Origin: Sandaracinus sp.
GTDB taxonomy: Bacteria; Myxococcota_A; Polyangia; Polyangiales; Houyiibacteriaceae
NCBI GenBank assembly: GCA_002699025.1
Contig: PABA01000124.1
Location: 1-64,000 of the forward strand
Length of the DNA stretch: 64,000 nt
Direction of reading: 5' to 3'
The notes under the pieces were generated by a model that worked only from the letters and a program-made list of their open reading frames with translations, did not search any database and was not told the DNA's origin. A program made the position numbers and the translations under genes. Shown one piece after another: positions 18,429 through 25,374 of this stretch. Every line of letters begins with the position of its first letter. The stretch's first letter is position 1.

Positions 18429-20559
18429 CCTGCACCCCGTGGATCTTCGCGATGCCGCGCATCACGGTCCGCAGGCGGGCCAGGTCGTCGACGGTGAAGT
18501 TGAAGAGGTTCACCGCCTTGCCGTCCTCCTGGCTCCGACAGATCGCCTCGCTGATGTTCACACCGTTCTCCGTGAACACGCCGGACACCTGCGCGAGGAT
18601 CCCCGGCAGGTTGTTCGTCACGACCTTGAGCTGCACCGGCAGCTCCATGTGCGAGTCGCTCGCCCACTGCACCTCGACGCGCCGCTGCGGATCGAGCTCC
18701 ATGGCCCGCGGGCAGCCGCGCCGGTGGATCGTCACGCCGCGCCCGCGCGTGATCCACCCCACCACCGGATCGCCCGGCACCGGGTTACAGCACTTGGCGA
18801 AGCGCACGAGGATGTCGTCCATCCCGTGGATGCGGATCGTGTCGTCGTCGCGCCGCGTGACCTTGCGGACCGTCTTCTCGAAGAAGCTCGGCTCGAGGCT
18901 CTTGCGCGCCTTCGGCTCCTTCGGGTCGACGACCTCGACGACCTTGTCGACGTCGATCTTGCCGTAGCCGATCTGCGCGAAGAGCTCGTCCTCGTGGTTG
19001 AGCCCGAAGTCGTCGCCGACGGTCTTCTTCGCGCCGTTCTTGAGCCAGCGCGAGAAGCTCAGCCCGCGCTTGTGCATCTTCCGCTCGAGCAGGTCGCGCC
19101 CGAGCTTCACCGAGCGCGAGCGCTCCTTCGCGCGGAGGTGCGCCCGGATGCGCGAGCGCGCCTTGCCCGTGACGACGAAGTCGAGCCAGTCCTTGTTCGG
19201 CTGCTGGTTCTTGCTCGTGAGGATCTCGACGACGTCGCCGTTCCGCAGCTTGTGGCGGAGCGGGACCATGACGCCGTTCACCCGCGCGCCCGAGCAGTGC
19301 TGGCCGACCTCCGAGTGGATGCCGTAGGCGAAGTCCACCGGCGTCGCGCCGCGCGGGAAGGTCTTCACGTCGCCGGCGGGCGTGAAGACGTAGACCTCCT
19401 CCGGGAAGAGGTCGAGCTTCACCGAGTCGAGGAACTCGGCCGGGTCGGCGACGTCGCGCTGGAACTCGAGGAGCTGGCGCAGCCAGGCGAAGCGGGCCGC
19501 GTCGCGCTGGTCGAGGCCGCCGCCGCCGCCCTGCTTGTACTGCCAGTGCGCGGCGATGCCGAGCTCGGCCGTCCGGTTCATCTCGTGGGTGCGGATCTGC
19601 ACCTCGATGCGCCGGCTCGAGGGGCCGATGACCGTCGTGTGCAGCGACTGGTACATGTTCGGCTTCGGCAGCGCGATGTAGTCCTTGAAGCGCCCGGGCA
19701 CGGGCGTCCACTCGCTGTGGATCACGCCGAGGGCCGCGTAGCAATCGGCGACCGTCTCCATGATGCAGCGGAAGGCGACGAAGTCGTGCACCTGCTCGAA
19801 CTCGATGCCCTGCCGCTTCATCTTCCGGTGGATCGAGTAGAGGTGCTTGCGGCGGCCGGCGACCTCGAGGGCGAAGCCGCGCGAGATGAGCATCTTCTTG
19901 AGCTTCGCGCAGACGTCCTGGACGTAGCGGTCCCGGTCCTGCGTGACGTCGTTCACCTTCGCCTCGAGCTCGGCGTGGGCGTCCGGGTGCAGGTAGCGGA
20001 AGCTCAGGTCCTCGAGCTCGACCTTCAGCCAGTTGATGCCGAGGCGGCCGGCGAGGGGCGCGTAGATCTCCATCGTCTCGCGGGCGATGCGCTCCTGCGA
20101 GTCGATCTTCATGTGCGTGAGCGTGCGCATGTTGTCGAGACGGTCCGCGAGCTTCACGAGGAGCACGCGGATGTCCCGCGCCATGGCGACGAGCATCTTG
20201 CGGAAGGACTCGGCCTGCCGGTCCTCCTTCGAGGCGAAGTTGACCTTGCCGAGCTTGGTGACGCCGTCGACGAGGAAGGCGACCTCTTCGCCGAACTGCT
20301 GCGCGATGTCCTTCTCGGTGACGTCCGTGTCCTCGACGACGTCGTGGAGGAGCGCGGCGCAGACGCTCGCCGTGTCGAGGCGCATCTCGGCGATGACGCC
20401 GGCGACCGACGAGGGGTGGATGAAGTAGGGATCGCCCGACTTGCGCATCTGCCCGTCGTGCATGCGCTCCGAGTAGGCGTAGGCCTTCTCGATGAGCGCC
20501 GTGTCCGCCTGCGGGTGATAGGCCCGCACCTTCTCCACGAGCTCGGCCAGCGGAACCAT
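18412..20559 (-). CDS. rel: Bifunctional (p)ppGpp synthetase/hydrolase Rel/SpoT
   Basis: The 715-residue RelA/SpoT homologue makes and breaks the alarmone (p)ppGpp. The N-terminal hydrolase domain has HDVVED (72-77). The synthetase domain has GRRKHLYSIHRKM, the substrate loop VPGRFKDYIALPKPNMYQSL (RFKD at 290-293; the RxKD form marks bifunctional enzymes rather than RelA-only ExDD), and the TGS domain starts VYVFTPAGDVKTFPRG. A zinc-finger/helical region and a C-terminal ACT domain (about 640-715) complete it. The length is normal for the family. The start is followed by MVPLAELVEKV as in other delta-type Rel proteins. A G-rich, possibly quadruplex-forming tract lies about 65-100 bp upstream. 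Confidence 0.97.
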   Translation of the reverse strand: MVPLAELVEKVRAYHPQADTALIEKAYAYSERMHDGQMRKSGDPYFIHPSSVAGVIAEMRLDTASVCAALLHDVVEDTDVTEKDIAQQFGEEVAFLVDGVTKLGKVNFASKEDRQAESFRKMLVAMARDIRVLLVKLADRLDNMRTLTHMKIDSQERIARETMEIYAPLAGRLGINWLKVELEDLSFRYLHPDAHAELEAKVNDVTQDRDRYVQDVCAKLKKMLISRGFALEVAGRRKHLYSIHRKMKRQGIEFEQVHDFVAFRCIMETVADCYAALGVIHSEWTPVPGRFKDYIALPKPNMYQSLHTTVIGPSSRRIEVQIRTHEMNRTAELGIAAHWQYKQGGGGGLDQRDAARFAWLRQLLEFQRDVADPAEFLDSVKLDLFPEEVYVFTPAGDVKTFPRGATPVDFAYGIHSEVGQHCSGARVNGVMVPLRHKLRNGDVVEILTSKNQQPNKDWLDFVVTGKARSRIRAHLRAKERSRSVKLGRDLLERKMHKRGLSFSRWLKNGAKKTVGDDFGLNHEDELFAQIGYGKIDVDKVVEVVDPKEPKARKSLEPSFFEKTVRKVTRRDDDTIRIHGMDDILVRFAKCCNPVPGDPVVGWITRGRGVTIHRRGCPRAMELDPQRRVEVQWASDSHMELPVQLKVVTNNLPGILAQVSGVFTENGVNISEAICRSQEDGKAVNLFNFTVDDLARLRTVMRGIAKIHGVQDVERV

Positions 20560-20910
20560 CGTCAGCTCGACCGCCCCCTTTGGAGGCTCACTTCACCGGC
20601 GCGGGCCGACGGAGAGGCGGCTCGGGGAAGGGGGGAAAGAAGGGGCAGGGGGGAAGAGGGCGTGGGGGTCACGGGCTCCCCGGAGCGAAGCGATTCGACG
20701 CGGGGCCGTCCACGTCGAGGGGCATCGAAAGGTAGCACTCGCGAATCCACCGACACAACTTCGGCACGATCCCTGCGTGGCGCAATTTCGCCGAGGCGTC
20801 CGAGGGCGCGGGCAGCCGCGTGGGCGCCGGGAGGACGCCGGGAGGATGCTGGGTGCACGCCGGGTGGACGGAGGACACGCCGGGCGGCGCTCCGTGGCAG
20901 AATGTGACCG
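20560..20910. other. 351-bp divergent region with G-quadruplex-type tract
   Basis: This lies between rel (minus) and a lipoprotein gene (plus). Bases 20624-20660 contain runs of 4, 6, 4, 6 and 3 G separated by 2-6 bases on the plus strand, which is a strong quadruplex pattern. The right end (about 20810-20890) has loosely repeated GCCGGGAGGA-like segments. I see no gene. Confidence 0.6.
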
Positions 20911-20918
20911 ATGTCACG
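20903..20918 (+). promoter_or_regulatory. CRP/FNR-type half-site palindrome at a start codon
   Basis: TGTGA-N6-TCACG matches the CRP consensus TGTGA-N6-TCACA at 9 of 10 positions. It overlaps the ATG at 20911. A bound regulator would block translation initiation or transcription start. A Crp/Fnr-family regulator is encoded at 50777-51424. Confidence 0.4.
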
Positions 20919-22065
20919 CGCGCTCGCCTTCGCCCTCGGCCTGATCCTCGCTGCCTCCTGCGGGGGCGATGACGACGGGGGAGGCGGCGACGCGGACGGC
21001 GGCGGCGGCGGCCCGGACGCGGGCGGGGAGCGCGACGGCGGGGTCATCGATCCGGAGCCCTGTCGGGTCGCGCTCCCCGTGGACCTCATCTGGGTCGTCG
21101 ACAACTCGAACTCCATGCAGGAGGAGCAGGCGCAGCTCGTCGCGAACTTCCCGGTGCTGATCGAGACGCTCACGAACCCGCCCGACCGCGACGGGGACGG
21201 CGAGCCGGACTTCCCGCCGCTCGACGATCTGCGCGCGGGGATCGTGACGACGGACATGGGGGTCGGCGACAACCCGGGCGTGATCGGCTGCCCGAGCGCG
21301 ACGGGCGACGAGGGGATCTTCGTGAGCGAGAGCCGCTCGGAGGCGGCGGAGTGCGCCGGCTTCGCGCTCGAGGAGCCGAGCTGGCTGCAGTTCGATGGGA
21401 CGAACGGCGAGGCGTTCGAGAGCGAGTTCGCGTGCCTCGCCGAGCTGGGCACGAACGGCTGCGGGCTCGAGCAGCAGCTGGAGGCGTCGCGGGAGGCGCT
21501 GACGACGCATCGGGAGGCGGGGGGCCCGCACGAAGGGTTCTTGCGGAGCGACTCGCTGGTGGCGGTGATCTTCGTGACCGACGAGGACGACTGCTCGGCG
21601 GCGGACGAGTCGATCTTCGACCCCTCGCCGGCGGCGACGAGCGAGCTCGGGCCCCTCGGGACGCGCTGCGCCTTCCACCCGGAGCTGCTGCACCCGACCG
21701 ATCGCTACGTGCGCACGCTGAAGGACCTGGCGCTCGACCGGCGCGGGGACGTCATCGTCGCGGCGATCACCGGGGTGCCGCGGGCGCTGACCGAGGACCC
21801 GCTGGACGTGGACTTCGAGGCGCTGCTCGCGGACGAGCGGATGGAGTACCGGGAGGACGAGACGCGACCGGGGCAGCTGGCGCCGGCGTGCGAGTTCGGC
21901 GGGGTGGGGCGGGCGCCTCCCGCGCGGCGGCTGGTCGAGGTGGTGCGGGAGTTCGCCGAGACCGGGGACGGGCTGCTGGCGAGCATCTGCGAGCCGGACA
22001 TGCGGCCGGCCATCGCGTCGATCGCGGAGCTGGTGGCGGCGCGGCTCTGCGACGCGCCGGAGTAG
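20911..22065 (+). CDS. Lipoprotein with VWA-like domain
   Basis: The 384-residue predicted lipoprotein has a signal peptide with lipobox LAASC (Cys 17) and a Gly/Asp-rich linker (about 18-50). The body opens with PVDLIWVVDNSNSMQEEQAQL, a VWA-type metal-binding DxSxS motif (DNSNS), and later shows LVAVIFVTDEDDCSA, where Thr-Asp could complete the metal site. Paired Cys residues (GCPSA, AECAG, FACLAELGTNGCG, TRCAF, PACEF, ASICEPD, RLCDAPE) suggest disulphides, as expected outside the cytoplasm. Such proteins are abundant in Myxococcota and act in surface adhesion or protein assembly; the ligand is unknown. The gene's final 19 bases and the following 65 bases are repeated once downstream. Confidence 0.88.
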   Translation: MSRALAFALGLILAASCGGDDDGGGGDADGGGGGPDAGGERDGGVIDPEPCRVALPVDLIWVVDNSNSMQEEQAQLVANFPVLIETLTNPPDRDGDGEPDFPPLDDLRAGIVTTDMGVGDNPGVIGCPSATGDEGIFVSESRSEAAECAGFALEEPSWLQFDGTNGEAFESEFACLAELGTNGCGLEQQLEASREALTTHREAGGPHEGFLRSDSLVAVIFVTDEDDCSAADESIFDPSPAATSELGPLGTRCAFHPELLHPTDRYVRTLKDLALDRRGDVIVAAITGVPRALTEDPLDVDFEALLADERMEYREDETRPGQLAPACEFGGVGRAPPARRLVEVVREFAETGDGLLASICEPDMRPAIASIAELVAARLCDAPE

Positions 22066-22215
22066 GGCGCATCCCGGGCGGCTCGTGGTGCGCCGCGGGC
22101 CGGTGTGCCGCGCGCAAGCCGGGCCGGTGCCCTGCGACGCGCCGGAGTAGGACCGCATCCCGCGCGGCTCGTGGTGCGCCGCGGGCCGTTGTGCCGTGCG
22201 CAAGCCGGGCCGGTG
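22047..22215 (+). repeat. 85-bp direct repeat including the lipoprotein gene 3' end
   Basis: The unit 22047-22131 is repeated at 22132-22215 with about six differences. Both copies begin CTGCGACGCGCCGGAGTAG, which is the end of the lipoprotein gene (Cys-Asp-Ala-Pro-Glu-stop) in the first copy and an orphan copy in the second. The shared downstream part includes CGGCTCGTGGTGCGCCGC and GCGCAAGCCGGGCCGGTG. Confidence 0.92.
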
Positions 22216-22694
22216 TGCCGCGCGCAGGCACCGCTGCGGCGCGGATGGCGTCGTCGCGAACGGCCGGCTGAGCCGTCGCCGCGATCGGGCTCCGTGAGAA
22301 AGCGCTCAGAGCACCGCGCGAAATCGGCAGCCCGTGAGGCAACTCAATGCGGCCCGCGGCCAGGTCACGCATACCTCTCGGCGTCGGGCAAGTTGGAAGT
22401 CGAACTTCTAGCTTTGTTTTCTTCCACTCACGGCGGAATCACCGACATGCCCCGTCCGCGGGGCGACCAACCATCCGTAAACAACCCGAAAGCAGCACAA
22501 TTCCCGATCCGCATCGGGCGCTTCGGCGCCCACGCTTGACTTGAGCTTGAAGAGCGGGCGTCGCACCCCATCCCATCCCAACACCGCGGCGCTCGGCCCG
22601 AGAGGGCAGAACACCCTCCTTGGACTCGGTGGTTTCCCCGACACACCGGCTCCTCGGGGGGTGTTCTCGTCTCCTCTGCCCTATCCTCGAAGCG
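22066..22694. other. 629-bp gene-free region with a low-GC pocket
   Basis: The left 150 bp hold the 85-bp repeat. At 22390-22425 there is a short stem (GAAGT-CGA-ACTTC) followed by a T-rich run (CTTTGTTTTCTTCC), the only clearly AT-rich stretch in this part of the window; it may terminate transcription on the plus strand. Bases 22426-22680 show no gene that I can support. Confidence 0.55.
22682..22687 (+). promoter_or_regulatory. Candidate -10 box, CAP lipoprotein gene
   Basis: TATCCT lies 7 nt before the first of three successive GTG codons (22695). No Shine-Dalgarno sequence lies between. Confidence 0.4.
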
Positions 22695-23456
22695 GTGGTG
22701 GTGCGGACGCGGTGGTGGCTCGGCACGCTCCTGGTGGTCGCGCTGGGCTGCACGGGCGAGCTGAGCTCCACGGGCGGGACGCCTTCCGGCCGCGACACGG
22801 GCCCCACCGAGCGCGTGGACGCCGGCGACCCGGGCGAGGACGCGAGCGCGCCCCGGATCGACGCCGGCACGGACGACGCGGACGCCGGGGAGCCCGCCAC
22901 GGACGCGGGGAGCGAGGGCGAAGACGCGGGCTCCCCCCCGCCGCTCGACGCCGGCACGGACGCCTGGATGCCGCCGCCCCCCGAGGACGCCGGCATGCCC
23001 GACCACTGCGCCGACGGCCCCCTCGACGCGCCCCTCCCCGATTGCCGCCCGACGCCCCCGCCGAGCACCGGCGACATCCGCGAGGACTGCGTGCGCCGGA
23101 TCAACCAGTTCCGGCGCGAGTGCCAGTGCCTGCCGCCGCTGGAGCGCTGGGTCGAGGGCGAGAGCTGCGCCGACGAGCATGCCGAATACGACGCCGATGG
23201 CGCCGGCGCGCACGGCGGGTTCCGGGACCGCATCTGCAGCCCCGGCGGCTCGGCGCAGAACGAGTGCCCCGGCTGGGGCTCGGAGACGCAGGTGATCTCC
23301 GGGTGCCTCCAGGCCATGTGGGACGAAGGCCCCGGCGAGCCCTTCAGCGAACACGGCCACTACATCAACATGTCGAGCAGCCGCTACTCGCGCGTGGCCT
23401 GCGGCTTCCACACGACCGCCGCCGGCCGCGTCTGGGCCGTCCAGAACTTCCGCTGA
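22695..23456 (+). CDS. CAP/SCP-domain lipoprotein
   Basis: About 253 residues. A short signal peptide (VRTRWWLGTLLVVALGC) ends in a lipobox Cys. Next comes a roughly 90-residue linker rich in Asp-Ala-Gly repeats (DAGDPGEDAS, DAGTDDADAG), typical of myxobacterial surface lipoproteins. The C-terminal domain is CAP/SCP/PR-1-like: INQFRRECQCLPPLERW, CADEHAEYDADGAGAHGGF, then the CAP signature GHYINMSSSRYSRVACGF and VWAVQNF. The Cys content fits an extracytoplasmic location. CAP proteins in bacteria are of mostly unknown function, some linked to lipid or surface binding. Translation may start at any of the GTG codons at 22695, 22698 or 22701. Confidence 0.85.
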   Translation: MVVRTRWWLGTLLVVALGCTGELSSTGGTPSGRDTGPTERVDAGDPGEDASAPRIDAGTDDADAGEPATDAGSEGEDAGSPPPLDAGTDAWMPPPPEDAGMPDHCADGPLDAPLPDCRPTPPPSTGDIREDCVRRINQFRRECQCLPPLERWVEGESCADEHAEYDADGAGAHGGFRDRICSPGGSAQNECPGWGSETQVISGCLQAMWDEGPGEPFSEHGHYINMSSSRYSRVACGFHTTAAGRVWAVQNFR

Positions 23457-23562
23457 GCGTTCGCGCCGCGGCTCGGTGGCGGCGAACGGGGCATCCCGTC
23501 CGGCCGAATCGGCTCTGGCCGGTCCTCGAGCCGGCGCTGTCGGTGCCGGAGGCCGAGGCTGG

Positions 23563-23568
23563 TACCCT
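23563..23568 (+). promoter_or_regulatory. Candidate -10 box, globin operon
   Basis: TACCCT lies 6 nt before the GTG at 23575, with no Shine-Dalgarno sequence between. Confidence 0.4.
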
Positions 23569-23574
23569 CCTCCC

Positions 23575-24177
23575 GTGGCGGACGCGAAGCGCGAGAGACG
23601 GAAGCGGCGGGCCGGGGACCTCGATCCGGATCCGGCGATGTGGGAGGCGCTCGAGCAGGGCAAGCTGCTCCGGGCGATCCTCGAGGACTTCTACGGCCGG
23701 GTCTACGAGGACGCGCGCCTCGCGCGCTTCTTCGAGCACGTCACGAAGGGCCGCGCGATCGACAAGCAGTACGAGTTCCTGCGCGACAAGCTGCTCGGCA
23801 CGCGCGACTACTTCGGCGACCGGCCGCGCAACGCGCACCACTGGATGGTGATCAGCGACGAGCTCTTCGACTACCGCGAGGCGCTCCTCTCGACCTGCGC
23901 GCGCGACGCCGGGCTGGACGAGCGCTGGGTGGCGCGGCTCCGCGCCATCAGCGAGCGCTTTCGAAAACAGATCGTCAAGGACGCGCCCATCCCGAAGAAG
24001 GTCCGCGGCCGCGCGCTCCCGCTCGAAGGCTATGAAGACCTCGTGCTCAGCGCCGGGGCCCTCTGCGACGCCTGCGGCGAGCCCATCGAGGTCGGCGACG
24101 CGGTCCGCTACCACGTGCGCACCGGCGCCACCTACTGCGCCCGCTGCGCCCCCACCCAAGAGGCCCCCCGCTCATGA
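23575..24177 (+). CDS. Globin-like domain fused to a zinc ribbon
   Basis: About 200 residues. After a basic N-terminus (KRERRKRRAG), residues 28-130 look like a truncated-haemoglobin or related globin: LLRAILEDFYGRVYEDARLA, RFFEHV, IDKQYEFLRDKLLG, then NAHHWMVISDELF, where His 88 or 89 could be the proximal haem ligand. A linker leads to a Cys4 zinc ribbon, CDACGEPIEVGD ... YCARC (Cys 164, 167, 188, 191). This combination is uncommon. The stop overlaps the CDGSH gene start by ATGA, so the two are cotranslated; oxygen, NO or redox sensing is a reasonable inference. The assignment of the globin fold is by pattern only. Confidence 0.75.
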   Translation: MADAKRERRKRRAGDLDPDPAMWEALEQGKLLRAILEDFYGRVYEDARLARFFEHVTKGRAIDKQYEFLRDKLLGTRDYFGDRPRNAHHWMVISDELFDYREALLSTCARDAGLDERWVARLRAISERFRKQIVKDAPIPKKVRGRALPLEGYEDLVLSAGALCDACGEPIEVGDAVRYHVRTGATYCARCAPTQEAPRS

Positions 24178-24380
24178 GCAAGCTCCGTATCCGCTGCCGC
24201 GCCCGCGGCCCCCTCGTCGTCGACGGCGACCTCGGCGAGCTCGAGCTGCACGGCCCCGATGGGGAGCCGATCGATCTGACGGATCGACCGCGCATCCTCC
24301 TCTGCCGCTGCGGCGCCTCGAAGAGCCGACCCTTCTGCGACGGCTCGCACCACCGCACGGACTTCGAAGCGGACGAGTAG
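24174..24380 (+). CDS. CDGSH iron-sulfur domain protein
   Basis: The 68-residue protein has the CDGSH [2Fe-2S] motif CRCGASKSRPFCDGSHH (three Cys and one His ligands). The preceding segment (PLVVDGDLGELELHGPDGEP) matches the small bacterial CDGSH family, whose clusters are redox-active and labile. It is translationally coupled to the globin/zinc-ribbon gene (24174-24177). It probably acts as an electron-transfer or redox-sensing partner. Confidence 0.93.
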   Translation: MSKLRIRCRARGPLVVDGDLGELELHGPDGEPIDLTDRPRILLCRCGASKSRPFCDGSHHRTDFEADE

Positions 24381-24396
24381 CGCTTCCGCTCGGACG

Positions 24397-25374
24397 TCAG
24401 CCGGCCGCGCGCGCCAGCGCGTAGAGCGCCTCGCGTGCCTCGGCGAAGCGCGGCGCGAGCGCGCCACCGGCCACCGCCTCGCGCATGGCCTGCACGAACG
24501 CGCCCGGATGCGCCTCCGTTCGCGCGAGGCACTCCGCGAGCTCCGGCCCGTTGTCGAGCGCCGCGTGCGCGAGCAGCCAGTACATGGCGTCGCCGTAGCG
24601 CTCGCCCACCGTCGCCTTCGCCGCCTCCCACTCCGCCGGCGTGGGCAGCGCGTCGAGCTGCCAGCGCTGGACGCCGCCGCCGACGAAGCCGGCGAGCCAG
24701 CTCCGCGAGAGCATGCCCATGCGCGGCCGCCAGTGCGCCCCCCAGGACGCCGCGAGCGCCTCCGGCAGGGGCTCCCCGGCCGGGCGCTCGGCGTGCGCGC
24801 GCCAGTCGAACCCCTCGATCGCGAAGCAATCCCGGAGCTCGGCCGGGTCCACCTCCGCCTCGGCCTTCTCCTCCGGGTCCATCCCGTCGAGCTCGCCGTC
24901 GATCTGCTCCCAGAGCTCGCCGAGCTCGTGCAGCAGGAACGCCGAGCAGGTCGGGGCCCAGGTCCCGAGCTCCCGCTCGTCGTAGTACATGACGCCGCCG
25001 ACGCCGGGCGCGTGCTCCTCGAGCACCAGCATGGGCCACATGAAGTCGCCGTAGCCGAGCCGGACGCCGACCGGGTAGAGGCCGACGAAGTGGCAGCAGG
25101 CGAGGTAGCGGCCGAGCAGCCCCTGGCCCAGCGCGGAGAGGAAGGCGTCGACGTCCGGCAGCCCGCAGGCGAAGGGGTGCCCGTCGATCTCCGGGTGGCC
25201 CTCGGCGTCCGGGTGCTCGAGCGTCGGCCGCGCGCGGAGGAAGGCGCGGCTCTCCTCCGGGAGGCGCTGACCGATGGCCGCCTCGAGGGCCTTCAGCTCG
25301 TCCGTGTCTTCGGCGACCGGCGCCACGCCCGCGAGCGCCAGCACGGCCTCGAGCTCCGTTCCGTCGACCTTCAT
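24397..25374 (-). CDS. Cytoplasmic protein with SMI1/KNR4-like N-terminus
   Basis: I do not confidently recognise this 325-residue protein. The N-terminal half (LKALEAAIGQRLPEESRAFL ... LACCHFVGLYPVGVRLGYGDF ... GVMYYDERELGTWAPTCSAFLLHEL) recalls the SUKH/SMI1-KNR4 superfamily that includes immunity proteins. The second half is helical and acidic. There is no signal peptide. The ATG overlaps the stop of the upstream WD40 gene by ATGA (25371-25374), so the two are a coupled pair. It could be an accessory to the WD40 protein. The SUKH call is tentative. Confidence 0.65.
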   Translation of the reverse strand: MKVDGTELEAVLALAGVAPVAEDTDELKALEAAIGQRLPEESRAFLRARPTLEHPDAEGHPEIDGHPFACGLPDVDAFLSALGQGLLGRYLACCHFVGLYPVGVRLGYGDFMWPMLVLEEHAPGVGGVMYYDERELGTWAPTCSAFLLHELGELWEQIDGELDGMDPEEKAEAEVDPAELRDCFAIEGFDWRAHAERPAGEPLPEALAASWGAHWRPRMGMLSRSWLAGFVGGGVQRWQLDALPTPAEWEAAKATVGERYGDAMYWLLAHAALDNGPELAECLARTEAHPGAFVQAMREAVAGGALAPRFAEAREALYALARAAG

